A stretch of 64,000 nucleotides of DNA from Litchfieldia alkalitelluris (GTDB lineage Bacteria > Bacillota > Bacilli > Bacillales > Bacillaceae_L): positions 3,236,696 through 3,300,695 of the forward strand of contig NZ_KV917374.1 in the NCBI RefSeq assembly GCF_002019645.1, given 5' to 3'. Positions 8,157 through 16,910 of this stretch are shown here, piece by piece. The translations under genes were made by a program, and so were the position numbers. Positions within the stretch are counted from its first letter, which is position 1; each line of letters starts with the position of its first letter. The notes beneath the pieces were generated by a model that made no database searches, was not told the DNA's origin, and saw nothing but the letters and a program-made list of their open reading frames with translations.

Positions 8157-9401
8157 TTATTCAGCCGTAGGTTTGATACCTAATTCCCAGTGTTTGAAAA
8201 GCTTTGGATTTTGTTTTGCAATTCTTCCTAAAAGGTGTTCAGCTCTTTTCTTATGCCGAGACAGCTTCTTATATTTCTTTCGTACCCACATGATTAAGGC
8301 TTTATTGATGTGCCTCAATGTTGAATACATTTCAGATTTATAGAACTTGCCATAGTAATTAATCCAGCCTATTATCTTTGAGTTAAACATCTCGGAAAGG
8401 TCCGTAAGAGCTTTTTCAGCCTTCAACTGTAGCTTCCAACCCCTCACTTTTTGCCGAATTGCTTTCTTAGATTTATTACTAATCGCAGGTGTAAAGTTGA
8501 TGAAATACTTTCCCCATCTATTCTTTGAACGCCTTGGCTTGAACATGTACCCAAGAAAGTCAAATGAGATATTTTCATAATCTTCTTCTCTATCGTCATC
8601 TTTACAATACACAATTCGTGTTTTGGTGGGATGTAGTTCAAGTTTGCATTCATTCATCCTCTTATTTAAGGAGTCTAGCAATTCCAGTGCTTCACTTTCA
8701 GATTTGCAGTGTATGACTGCATCATCCGCAAATCTCGCAAATGGATTGTTAGGATGGTTAATTATCATCCATTTATCAAATGTGTAATGTAGAAAGAGAT
8801 TGGCTAGAACAGGGCTTATGACACCACCTTGCGGTGTGCCCGAAGTACGTTCTAAGATACCTTCCTTCGCTTGAAAAGGTGCCTTTAGCCATCTTGTAAT
8901 ATATAACTTTACCCATTTGATATCTGTGTGCTTTTCTACTGCTCTCATTAATAATTCATGATCAATATTGTCAAATAATCCTTTGATATCGAATTCTAGA
9001 ACCCAGTCATACTTCCAACACCTTTTACGTGTTATCTCTACTGCTTGAATTGCATCCTTATTAGGTCTATAACCATACGAGTCCTCGTGAAAGAAAGGTT
9101 CCACCAAGGGTTCAAAATATAGTTTCACAACCATTTGGGCAATTCTGTCTGAAACAGTCGGTATTCCTAGTGTTCTGGTACCTCCAGTTTTCTTCGGTAT
9201 CTCTACCGCTTTTACAGCTGGTGGGAAGTAACAACCTGAGGACATTTTGTTCCATATTTTATAGAGATTATCTTTTAGGTTCATTTCAAACTCTTCTATT
9301 GACTCATCATCAATTCCAGCTGACCCTTTGTTTGTTTTCACTCTAAGAAAGGCATCATAAACAGCCTTTTTAGATATCGCAAATGGCTTTGTTTTATTCA
9401 T
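8157..9401 (-). CDS. ltrA: Group II intron reverse transcriptase/maturase (inner intron, no endonuclease)
   Basis: Full-length 414-residue intron protein: RT0-RT7 blocks with NKGSAGIDDESI, GTRTLGIPTVSDRIAQ, YGYRPNKDAIQA, FDIKGLFDNIDHE, SGTPQGGVISPVLANLFLH and the catalytic FADD, then the GIIM maturase segment (FDFLGYMFKPR) and a basic C-terminus. There is no HNH domain, as in class C-like introns. I chose ATG 9401 (MNKTKPFAISKKAV) because GGGAGGAAC lies seven bases upstream; the frame is open to 9485 without a better site. It ends directly before domain V. No lesion is visible, so the intron may be active. Confidence 0.9.
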   Translation of the reverse strand: MNKTKPFAISKKAVYDAFLRVKTNKGSAGIDDESIEEFEMNLKDNLYKIWNKMSSGCYFPPAVKAVEIPKKTGGTRTLGIPTVSDRIAQMVVKLYFEPLVEPFFHEDSYGYRPNKDAIQAVEITRKRCWKYDWVLEFDIKGLFDNIDHELLMRAVEKHTDIKWVKLYITRWLKAPFQAKEGILERTSGTPQGGVISPVLANLFLHYTFDKWMIINHPNNPFARFADDAVIHCKSESEALELLDSLNKRMNECKLELHPTKTRIVYCKDDDREEDYENISFDFLGYMFKPRRSKNRWGKYFINFTPAISNKSKKAIRQKVRGWKLQLKAEKALTDLSEMFNSKIIGWINYYGKFYKSEMYSTLRHINKALIMWVRKKYKKLSRHKKRAEHLLGRIAKQNPKLFKHWELGIKPTAE

Positions 9402-9947
9402 AAGTTCCTCCCAATAGTTGGTTGACTTGCTCATAAAAACTGAATAACATAACCCCTTTGCTCCACCTCCGTTAGGAGGTTTCATAGCTACTACGAGTTA
9501 TTCCGCCCCTATACATGGCATTGGTACTCTGATTCTTGTGGGGCTTCCACTTGAATTTCTCCCTTAACATCCATGTCGTAGGTTCCCACGTTCCACACCC
9601 AAGCCTATATTAAGTTCACGCCGCCTTTATACCGGTCACCGAACGGACAGTAAACAGGTTTCCTCCGAACTTATCCTGAGTTAACGACTCCCCCTCAGTT
9701 TTGATGACATCCCTACGCTTTCGATACTTCTTCAGCGGTTCAATGGTTTTCGTCTCCTTAATATATACCTGACAGAATCTTGTTCTGCCTTTTCCTTAAC
9801 GCTCAATACCATAGCTTTTGACTACAGCACCATAAGGTGGTTTGCAATCTCTACCTGTATAGCGATTGCGAGAGGCCTACTCTCATCTTGAGTGCAGCAC
9901 AGCTTCCTTGTGTGCTTACGCACACTTTGGTTGCTTTCGTGGCACAC

Positions 9948-10791
9948 AATCGTCCGCATAACGGACGATGAAGCACTCTTTTAAAGCCGTTTTCTTCAAT
10001 TGCTGATATTTACTACCAATAAAGGAGTATGTATATCTGCTCTCGAACGTTTCCCATTGGTCACTTAACCACCAATCCAATTCATTCAATACAATATTTG
10101 AAAGTAAAGGTGATAGGATTCCTCCTTGCGGAGTACCTTTTGTAGGAATACCCTCTCCTTCAATCTCTGCTTTTAATAGCTTAGATATAATAGAAAGAAG
10201 TGATTTATCCCTTATTCCTAATGACCACATTTGTTTAAGAAGTTTGCCATGATTCACATTATCAAAGAAACCTTTAATATCCACATCAACACAATGATGG
10301 AGCCCAGTTTGATTGATAAGGAATTCAAGTCTAGCTTTAGCGTGATGAGTGCTGCGGTTCGGTCTAAATCCATAACTATGTTTATGGAATTTTGCTTCAC
10401 AAATTGGCTCTAAGATTTGAAGTATGCATTGTTGAAAGATTCTATCCCAAACCGTCGGAATTCCCAAAGGTCTGGTTCTCCCTTTCCCTTTTGGGATGAA
10501 GACACGCCTTACTGTTTGTGGTTTGTACCTTTTGAACATGGATTGAACCTTCGCTATTACATCTTCCACTGTTAAATGTAAGATATCGTTAATAGTTAAT
10601 TTATCTGTTCCCGCAGTTTTGCTACCTGTGTTTCTTTTGATGTTTCGGTAGGCAAGTCGTATATTATCTTCAGAACACATTAATTCTGTTAAGTCATAGA
10701 AGTGATGACCACTGACACTTTGAGCATATAGTGAATCCAAACAATTTTGCATACTATAATACTCACTGTGTCTCAGTTTCTTCCGTTTCAA
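9948..10791 (-). CDS. Group II intron reverse transcriptase of the outer intron, N-terminal exon
   Basis: First part of the outer intron protein: NTGSKTAGTDKLTI, GRTRPLGIPTVWDRIFQQ, HSYGFRPNRSTHHA, VDIKGFFDNVNHG, KGTPQGGILSPLLSN and IVRYADD. The chain is cut immediately after the two catalytic aspartates by the inner intron; unspliced, the frame reads about ten foreign residues and stops at 9916. Joined to 7112-8079 it restores a standard RT-maturase-HNH protein. The likely start is the TTG at 10791, weakly supported by AAAGGGG upstream; a later ATG is possible. Confidence 0.85.
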
Positions 10792-11616
10792 TAAGTTGGT
10801 GACCCCTTTCGGAGTTAAACCTCTATTAGTCTCACGAGAACCTTATTAATCGATAAAGAACTGCCTTACTTGGTTGAATAAATCTTTATTAGTCTAGTGG
10901 CTATCCCTCCATGTAGGTTAGACATTTCATTGGTACTGTGCCACCACTTTCACTGATATAAAGGCAAGTTTTTCCAATGAATCGTTGGGAAGGAAAATAA
11001 CAATGATAGTAGTTGTTGTGCAAGTCCTCCCCGTTATCAGCTTACAACGTTGAGTTATATCTATTATAGAATGAAATTAGGTGCTTCCTGTAAGCCTGTT
11101 AGCATTCATACGCCTGTAACGTATCATGGGTGTTCATATTAGTTATTTTTACTTACCCACATCTAACATCACAATTTGGTGATATACACATTTCTATGTA
11201 TTGCAGGTATAGACCCGTACATCCAGAAGTTTGTCAGCTTAACCTTTTCTTTTAGGTTTCTTCGCATACTCACCATATTCATTCAACTCAAGCATCATGA
11301 TTTACACCACCCCTTCGGGTAGGCTTTCGACAGTTAATATTACACTGTTACGGTAAATTCTCACGCCTGTTCACCGAGCTCTTAACACTATCATTCTTGC
11401 TAAATCAAGTGCTAATGGACTAAGAGAGAACCCTTCAAGGCGTTACCCTATCATTTGATTCTTCGATATAACCCTTCAGTTCCATAAGGAACTGCCTAAC
11501 CTTTACCAGAGTGATGTAACCATCCTCCATTTAAGCTAGGAACATTTCGCACAAGTAACCTGCTCAATAGTCAAAAAGCGAATACTCTTATTGAACACTC
11601 GCTCACCGATAGTTTA

Positions 11617-11649
11617 AGTGCATTTTTTCACAATCAATAAAAATGCACT
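11617..11649. repeat. Perfect 11-bp inverted repeat after the dehydrogenase gene
   Basis: AGTGCATTTTT (11617-11627) and AAAAATGCACT (11639-11649). A second hairpin with AGCG/CGCT ends lies at 11577-11602 and is related to the 6503 repeat. Together they form the 3' region of the minus-strand dehydrogenase gene. Confidence 0.6.
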
Positions 11650-11690
11650 GTTTGTTTAAATGGAATTCACTCCATCAATTCATCTATTAT

Positions 11691-12644
11691 CTATGTGACT
11701 CTTAGAACAATCTTTCCCTTTGTACGCCCACTTTCAATGTGCTGGTGAGCCTCTACAATCTGTTCCAAGGGATAACATTTTTCAATAACAGGTTTTAACT
11801 TTTCTTGTTCCACAAGACTACATGAAAAAGCCAAGTCTCCATGATTTGGTTTTGTAAAATGAATCTTTGCCTTTTTTCTACCTAAAAATGATCCTATCAT
11901 CACTTGAAACGGATGGTATTTAGGGAAAAATAAGTGTTCAGTAATATAAACACCTTTCTCGGTTAAAGAACGTAAGCAACTGAAAAAGGTCCGCTTACCA
12001 ACAGCATCCAGAATAACATCGTATTTATTTCTATGATCAGTGAAATCTTCCTTAGTATAATCAAGGACATAATGAGCCCCAAGATCCTTAACCCAATCTA
12101 AATTGGAGGTACTACAAACGGCAGTTACTTCAGCTCCATAGTAATTTGCAAGTTGAACAGCAAAATGCCCTACTCCTCCAGATGCTCCATATATTAAGAC
12201 TCTTTGTCCTTGCTTTACCTGAGCTACATCTCGCAAAGCTTGTAACGCAGTTTGAGCAGCACATGGAATAGCAGCAGCATCTTCAAAAGTTATGTTTTTC
12301 GGCATATGACATAGGAAATTCTCACGTGGAGAGACATATTCAGAATGGGAGCCGAAGCAACTCCCAAAAACGTGGTCACCCACCTTAAATTTGCGAACAT
12401 TTTCACCGACAGCCTCAATAGTACCCGCAACATCTATGCCTAGTACGGGATTTTTGGGTTTTGTTAGTCCATTATCCAACCTTGTTGGTAAATAACCCTT
12501 TCGGTACAAATAGTCCATAGTATTGACAGATGCACTGTGAACACGAATCAACACCCTGTCTTGTTCCTTGATGGATGGTTTTTCAATATCCTTTATACTC
12601 ATAACTTCAGGGGGACCGTAGTTACTATAAATTGCTGCTCTCAC
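11691..12644 (-). CDS. MDR-family NAD(P)H-dependent oxidoreductase (quinone oxidoreductase/zinc-less alcohol dehydrogenase type)
   Basis: About 317 residues of the medium-chain dehydrogenase/reductase family. The GroES-like N-terminus contains GIDVAGTIEAVG, and the Rossmann domain shows VLIYGASGGVGHFAVQLA. The GHE zinc site and the structural Cys cluster are absent, which points to the zinc-independent reductases such as quinone or enoyl reductases. I prefer the GTG at 12644 (VRAAIYSNYGPPEVM): GGAGG then lies seven bases upstream, whereas the ATG at 12650 directly touches it. Monocistronic, with two hairpins after its stop. Natural substrate unknown. Confidence 0.82.
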   Translation of the reverse strand: MRAAIYSNYGPPEVMSIKDIEKPSIKEQDRVLIRVHSASVNTMDYLYRKGYLPTRLDNGLTKPKNPVLGIDVAGTIEAVGENVRKFKVGDHVFGSCFGSHSEYVSPRENFLCHMPKNITFEDAAAIPCAAQTALQALRDVAQVKQGQRVLIYGASGGVGHFAVQLANYYGAEVTAVCSTSNLDWVKDLGAHYVLDYTKEDFTDHRNKYDVILDAVGKRTFFSCLRSLTEKGVYITEHLFFPKYHPFQVMIGSFLGRKKAKIHFTKPNHGDLAFSCSLVEQEKLKPVIEKCYPLEQIVEAHQHIESGRTKGKIVLRVT

Positions 12645-12650
12645 CTGCAT

Positions 12651-12985
12651 ACCTCCATAATAATTCTATTTTAAGGCGTTTATTTAATATAAACTCTTTC
12701 CCTTATTATATGGTGTATTTCTAAATATTCGGACTCTTTAATAAAAAATTTTTTAAACCTACTCTATTAGTTCAAGATAGCTAACGCACAGAACAACCAT
12801 CAGAAAAATAAAATATAACATTAAAACAAATATTTTCTCCTTAGAGTCTTTATTTTCAAAGATTAAAGCTGCAGACAGAATTGATCGCTAACGCAAGATA
12901 ATCCGTTACGGCACATTTTCTCCTCTGTCGAGATACTTTTATATTAATTGCCTCTTAAGCTAAACTGCTGCTATACTTCAATAAA
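12651..12985. other. AT-rich intergenic stretch
   Basis: I see no coding frame here. It includes the likely promoter area of the dehydrogenase gene, and around 12876-12910 a GATCGCTAACGC / CCGTTACGG segment that resembles the tag of the hairpin repeats in degraded form. Confidence 0.4.
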
Positions 12986-13028
12986 AAAGGTGCGAAATCC
13001 TTCTTTAAGATACGCAACCCGTTAGCTG
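12986..13028 (-). repeat. Hairpin repeat with AGCTAACGGG tag
   Basis: On the minus strand the tag CAGCTAACGGG is followed by GGTTGCGTATC and a complementary strand ending CGCACC plus a T-run. It begins about six bases after the stop of the disrupted gene at 13034-13264, the same arrangement as at 6503-6545. Confidence 0.6.
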
Positions 13029-13033
13029 AATAT

Positions 13034-13264
13034 CTAAGACCATTCGTCTAAAACCCATCCTTGTTCCATTCTTTCCTTTAGTAAGGTATCATTCCAGGTT
13101 CCCCAGGGCGACAATTGTTTATGTTCATTAGTCAAATCTTGAACTTTCTCCCTTGCCAAAGTCTCATAATCAACAATATGCCAAACAACAAATTCACCTT
13201 TTATAGTGTGTTTACTTCAAAACTTTTTTGGTAACACAAAATCTTTAGTTATTTCATAATTCAT
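13034..13264 (-). pseudogene. Small gene with in-frame TGA (unknown family)
   Basis: An ATG at 13264 opens MNYEITKDFVLPKKF, then a TGA at 13217-13219, then a continuous reading SKHTIKGEFVVWHIVDYE...GTWNDTLLKERMEQGWVLDEWS to the stop at 13034. The total would be 76 residues. The downstream half has normal coding character, so the TGA is most likely a TGG (Trp) to TGA change. The organism decodes UGA as selenocysteine elsewhere, but I see no compact GC hairpin after this TGA and no redox motif, so I treat it as a nonsense mutation. I do not recognise the family. Confidence 0.55.
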
Positions 13265-13265
13265 C

Positions 13266-13412
13266 TTACTGCTTACTAACTTTTGCTCCTTGAACTTGGA
13301 TATTATCATGTTCTAAATCAACAATAACAGTCATATATGTTTCCTCTTTATATAGAACAATACAGGTAACTTGTTGTTTAACTAAGAATTGGAATATTAA
13401 TCCATTGTTTAT
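13266..13412 (-). pseudogene. Fragment upstream of the TGA-interrupted gene
   Basis: A frame of 48 codons without its own clear start reads NNGLIFQFLVKQQVTCIVLYKEETYMTVIVDLEHDN...AKVSKQ and stops two bases before the next start. An internal ATG (MTVIVDLEHD) follows AAAGAGGAAAC. The frame just before it in another phase (LLKKEFECGYRINKQWIN) also looks coding, which suggests an older, frameshifted gene. No family recognised. Confidence 0.4.
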
Positions 13413-13504
13413 TTATTCGATATCCACATTCAAATTCCTTCTTAAGCAATCCTTCTTTCAATATTCTATAACAATAACGTTAATTGCTAACTTAATAACT
13501 TTCA

Positions 13505-13550
13505 CAAACAAAGCACTTCTCCGTCTTAAAGAAATGCACCAATAGTTGTA
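13505..13550 (-). repeat. Hairpin repeat after a remnant peptide gene
   Basis: On the minus strand GGTGCATTTCTTTAAGAC pairs loosely with GGAGAAGTGCTTTG. It has the same layout as the 12986 element and lies just after the stop at 13564. Confidence 0.45.
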
Positions 13551-13563
13551 GAATAACTATTAA

Positions 13564-13683
13564 CTACCAAACCGTAATCTTTCCATTGCCAGCATAAAGC
13601 ATCGCAGCTTCTGGACCATCGCAATCTACTTCTTTAAGTGAAATCTTCACCGTAACATAAGGGATTCCACCATTCACCCTCAT
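13564..13683 (-). pseudogene. 39-codon remnant or small peptide
   Basis: Reads MRVNGGIPYVTVKIS, then LKEVDCDGPEAAML and KITVW. The same frame is open for several codons upstream (RDKIVS) but has no full gene, so it is probably the tail of a lost gene. No family recognised. From 13684 to 13974 I see no further gene; a 6-bp inverted repeat ATAGTC/GACTAT at 13800-13819 upstream of the xylosidase could be an operator. Confidence 0.35.
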
Positions 13684-13974
13684 ACTCACTATCTTATCAC
13701 GTACCTGCTACCATCCTTAATCCACGATCTTATCCTTAGTGGTAAGTAATACCAAAATTGCAATTAAACACCTATCTTTTATATAATATTTATAGCAGTA
13801 TAGTCCGTATAGAGACTATATGCACAGGTTTGAGAAAATAACGGCAGATAAGAAAATCACTATTAATAAGCAAACTGTTTACAGATTACTAGAATAATAA
13901 ATTTTAACATTGCCTGCCGTCAGTTTGTAAGGAGTGCTTACAGCTTTTATAAGGTGGGGAGAGGGAGTGATTTT

Positions 13975-15999
13975 ATGGAATATCATGTGTCAATGCGAGG
14001 GAATGATCAGGCAAAAGGAACATCGGATCAACCATTTCGTACAATATCACGAGCAGCGGCTCTTGCCATGGCTGGTGATACGGTTACTGTTCATGCTGGA
14101 GTATATAGGGAATGGGTTAATCCGGCTAATGGAGGAACAGAAGATCATAGAATAATATATAGATCCGCAGGCGACGGTGAAGTAGTCATTACAGGGGCTG
14201 AACGTATTTCCGACTGGAAAGCTGAAGGAGACAGTGTTTGGATCACAGAAATACCTAATTCCATATTTTCTGTTCGTAATCCCTTTGAAGAAGAGCTCAG
14301 TGGAGACTGGCTATTTGACGGAGCTTTCCCGGTTCATCTCGGTGATGTATATTTGGATTGCAAATCCTTGTACGAATGCGATAGTGTTGAAAAGGTACGT
14401 AAGCCCGAAGTTTGGCCCGAAGCCAAATATCCAAAGGATTCACTACTAAAATGGTATGCCGAAGTTGGTTCTACAACAACAAAAATTTGGGCCAATTTTG
14501 GTGGAAAAGATCCTCGTAAGGAAAATGTAGAAATTAATGTCCGTCCTTATTGCTTCTGGCCTGAGAAACCAGGACTTAACTATATAACCGTAAGTGGATT
14601 CACACTTCGTCAAGCATCTCCTCAATGGGCACCGCCAACTGACTACCAGGAAGGTTTGATCGGACCTCACTGGAGTAAGGGTTGGATTATTGAAAACAAT
14701 ATGATCAGTGAATCCAAAAGCGTTGGTATCAGCCTAGGTACTGAAATCGGTACAGGTCACGCTAAGTATTTGGACAAGCACATTAAAGGTGGTACACAAC
14801 GTGAGCAGGAAGTTATCTTGCGAGCATTACGCTCTGGATGGCATAAAGATAGCATAGGCAGTCATATCGTTCGAGGTAATGTGATCCACGATTGTGAACA
14901 GGCAGGCATTGTGGGGCATATGGGCGGAGCATTCAGCCACATTTATCAAAACCGTATTTACAATATTCACCACAAGCGTCTCAGACATGGTGCCGAAGTA
15001 GCTGGAATCAAGCTACATGCTGCCCTGGATACTCAAATTAGCGAAAATATATTCTATAGCTGTTACCGTGGAGTTTGGCTTGACTGGCAGGCACAGGGTA
15101 CCCGCATTAGCCGTAATGTATTTTTTGACAACATTTCTGAGGACTTCTTCGTTGAGGTTTGCCATGGTCCGTATATGGCTGATCATAATCTGTTCCTCTC
15201 ACCGATGAATTTCAGAAATATGGCACAGGGTGGAGCATTTGTCCATAATTTGTTTGCAGGTAGATTTGTGGTTCGTTCCGAGATTACCCGCACTACGCCG
15301 TACCACTTCCCTCACGAGACAGCAATGGCAGGTTACTCCAACATTACTGGAGGGGATGATAGGTATTATAACAATATCTTTTTGGGGGATAATGATGCTA
15401 ACACAGAATCTGTCCCAATAACCTTTTTTGAGCATCTTCCGCTTAAACCCAGGGATGAAGTTGGAGATGACGGAAAGACTGTCATGGATGGTGTTCCGGA
15501 CAATTCCATTTGCTATCTGCACGCTGTGGGACTGGGAGGCTACGACAAGCATCCTGATGCAAAAGATAAGAAATGGTGGGAATACAGCAATGAGGAGCTT
15601 GCTGAGATTGGAGATGCCGCAAAGGATTTCTTTATAGGAAATGCAGTTCTTCCGGTGGCTATGGGAGGAAATGTATACCTTAACAATGCGGTTCCAGGCA
15701 GTCATGAATCCAATGCAAAGATATATGAACAGAAAGGCATCAAAGTGGAGATTAATCCTGCACAAGGCAGGGTGCAAATACAGTTCAATGAGCCCAAATT
15801 GCTTCGTGGAGCCTCTGCAATGTTGGTTACCACCGACCTACTTGGCAAGACTTATCACGCCGATATGAAGTTTGAGCAACCAGACAGCACTCCATATCGT
15901 TTTGACTCCGACTTTTTCGGGATAAAGAGACCTGATGCAGATGTCACACCCGGTCCTTTTGAATTAACAGAAAATGGTACCATTGATTTTGAAATTTAG
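13975..15999 (+). CDS. GH120 beta-xylosidase (XylC-like, right-handed beta-helix)
   Basis: 674 residues closely resembling, from memory, the GH120 xylosidase XylC of Thermoanaerobacterium: start MEYHVSMRGND, GDTVTVHAGVYREWV, WAPPTDYQEGLIGPHWSKG, GGAFSHIYQNRIYNI, AGIKLHAALDTQI and GGDDRYYNNIF. The residues corresponding to the catalytic Asp and Glu are present in VWLDWQAQGTR and FVEVCHGPY. These enzymes release xylose from xylo-oligosaccharides. There is no signal peptide, so substrates must be imported. The start ATG follows GGGAGTG. No xylose transport or metabolism gene is nearby, and the G+C content is visibly higher than in neighbours, which suggests recent transfer. Confidence 0.85.
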   Translation: MEYHVSMRGNDQAKGTSDQPFRTISRAAALAMAGDTVTVHAGVYREWVNPANGGTEDHRIIYRSAGDGEVVITGAERISDWKAEGDSVWITEIPNSIFSVRNPFEEELSGDWLFDGAFPVHLGDVYLDCKSLYECDSVEKVRKPEVWPEAKYPKDSLLKWYAEVGSTTTKIWANFGGKDPRKENVEINVRPYCFWPEKPGLNYITVSGFTLRQASPQWAPPTDYQEGLIGPHWSKGWIIENNMISESKSVGISLGTEIGTGHAKYLDKHIKGGTQREQEVILRALRSGWHKDSIGSHIVRGNVIHDCEQAGIVGHMGGAFSHIYQNRIYNIHHKRLRHGAEVAGIKLHAALDTQISENIFYSCYRGVWLDWQAQGTRISRNVFFDNISEDFFVEVCHGPYMADHNLFLSPMNFRNMAQGGAFVHNLFAGRFVVRSEITRTTPYHFPHETAMAGYSNITGGDDRYYNNIFLGDNDANTESVPITFFEHLPLKPRDEVGDDGKTVMDGVPDNSICYLHAVGLGGYDKHPDAKDKKWWEYSNEELAEIGDAAKDFFIGNAVLPVAMGGNVYLNNAVPGSHESNAKIYEQKGIKVEINPAQGRVQIQFNEPKLLRGASAMLVTTDLLGKTYHADMKFEQPDSTPYRFDSDFFGIKRPDADVTPGPFELTENGTIDFEI

Positions 16000-16009
16000 T
16001 TTATTATTG

Positions 16010-16048
16010 AAGATCCAATCGTTTTAAGTGATTGGATCTTTATTGTTT
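16010..16048 (+). terminator. Terminator of the xylosidase gene
   Basis: AAGATCCAATC (16010-16020) pairs with GATTGGATCTT (16030-16040) around a nine-base loop, followed by TATTGTTTTA. The terminator overlaps the tail of the opposite-strand acetyltransferase pseudogene. Confidence 0.85.
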
Positions 16049-16398
16049 TAGCTTTTTCTTATGTCTATACCATATAGTAAATTTAAGATTTACATACCCC
16101 TTTCTCCAGTGTTCAGAATGTATTTCATATCTTATTTCTGCACGTTTGTGTTTAGGAGACCAATCATTAAAGCCCATAGTCCCAATAATCCCTTGATGTC
16201 CCTTTAATTCAATTCCCCACCGTACTCTCTTTTCTCCTTGTAACTATTTGCAAAAAAATCAACAAAAGCTTCAGCTTGATGAATGTTTGTCAATGTATCT
16301 TGTCCATAATATCGAGTCACATCTTCATTGGAAAAGTAAGAGAATATACTGTCAGCATCATCTTTTGAGATTTCTCTTAAGGAATCACTATTTCTCAT
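16040..16398 (-). pseudogene. GNAT acetyltransferase pseudogene (RimJ-like), frameshifted
   Basis: The first frame reads MRNSDSLREISKDDADSIFSYFSNEDVTRYYG...SYKEKR and then stops early. A one-base shift within GAGAGTACGG near 16220 restores VRWGIELKGHQGIIGTMGFNDWSPKHKRAEIRYEIHSEHWRKGY, a classic RimJ/RimL-type core. After WRKGY the sequence departs from the family and ends at 16040, so the C-terminus is missing too. It is therefore dead by frameshift and truncation. Confidence 0.75.
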
Positions 16399-16445
16399 CT
16401 TTATATCTATGATATTTATATCCTCTTAAATACTGCCCTGTTTGT

Positions 16446-16910
16446 TTAATAAAAGTGGACAGATTTAAACTCTCTGCCAACGAAACTAGAGGATACAGGT
16501 TGTAGTTCCACTTCTCTCGACCAAACTGAAAGTTGGCCGATATGATGAATTTCGTGTGCAATAATATGGTGAAGTATGTCATTCACAGTGTATTTTGCTT
16601 CAGCCCAAGGAACACTGACACACTTTTCTTTTAAGTCATTTAAATTTATTTTTAGAAATTCAATTATTTCAATATGTAATTTATTTGAAAGAAATTTCAC
16701 CTATTCAAGTGTATTATAATCAGCAAACTGAAATACTACATCCTCTTTCCCCTGAATACCACGAATCCAACTATATTCCACATCAATTATATGGAAAAGT
16801 GTATATAAAATATTTCCTACTCCACCTTTACGATTCATTAATAAATCCTCAATTGTTAATTGTTTACACCAGTCAAACCACTCATCTCTTAGTTCATTCT
16901 TTTATTTAAA
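16446..16910 (-). pseudogene. DinB-family pseudogene with internal TAG
   Basis: One frame reads KNELRDEWFDWCKQLTIEDLLMNRKGGVGNILYTLFHIIDVEYSWIRGI...YNTLE, then TAG (about 16704), then VKFLSNKLHIEIIEFLKINLND...LHHIIAHEIHHIGQLSVW to the end at 16446. The HxxxH metal motif region of the DinB/YfiT four-helix fold is still visible. The original start is gone: a TAA precedes KNEL. Both the missing start and the amber codon mark it as a pseudogene. It overlaps the end of the methionyl-tRNA synthetase gene by a few bases. Confidence 0.75.

Larger units (their letters stand above)
8080..9947 (-). mobile_element. Inner group II intron (1868 bp), nested in the outer intron ORF
   Basis: 5' end GTGTGCCACG at 9947; domain V at 8120-8153; 3' end CTACTTGCC at 8080, equivalent in position to the CTACTCGAC end of related introns. 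It carries its own intact reverse transcriptase without an endonuclease domain and lies in the same orientation as the outer ORF, as needed for splicing from that transcript. Insertion is between the YADD codons and the following Phe codon. The exon halves add to 1812 nt, divisible by three. The boundary could shift by one or two bases. Confidence 0.9.
6973..11552 (-). mobile_element. Outer group II intron (HNH-type), 4580 bp, interrupted by a second intron
   Basis: The 5' end is GTGCGAAATG at 11552 (GUGYG consensus). The 3' end is CTTACCTAT at 6973. Domain V (7012-7054) has the typical GCCGTATGCGGTGAAAGTCGC core. The intron ORF is split by an inner intron (8080-9947). Without that insert the element is 2712 nt, normal for an HNH-bearing group II intron. 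It sits in the intergenic space between the NUDIX gene and a dehydrogenase gene, about 25 nt past a hairpin repeat. Ends are inferred from consensus and may be off by a few bases. Confidence 0.88.

Noticed and set aside
6973-11552. Two independent adjacent introns or a transposon with two RT genes
   Set aside because: The outer protein halves join exactly at the inner intron ends and domain V of each intron is correctly nested.
13217-13219. Selenocysteine codon in the small 13-kb gene
   Set aside because: No compact GC hairpin at SECIS distance and no CxxU-like motif.
15199-15777. Long open frame antisense to the xylosidase
   Set aside because: It mirrors the codon pattern of the sense gene and has no ribosome site or family features.
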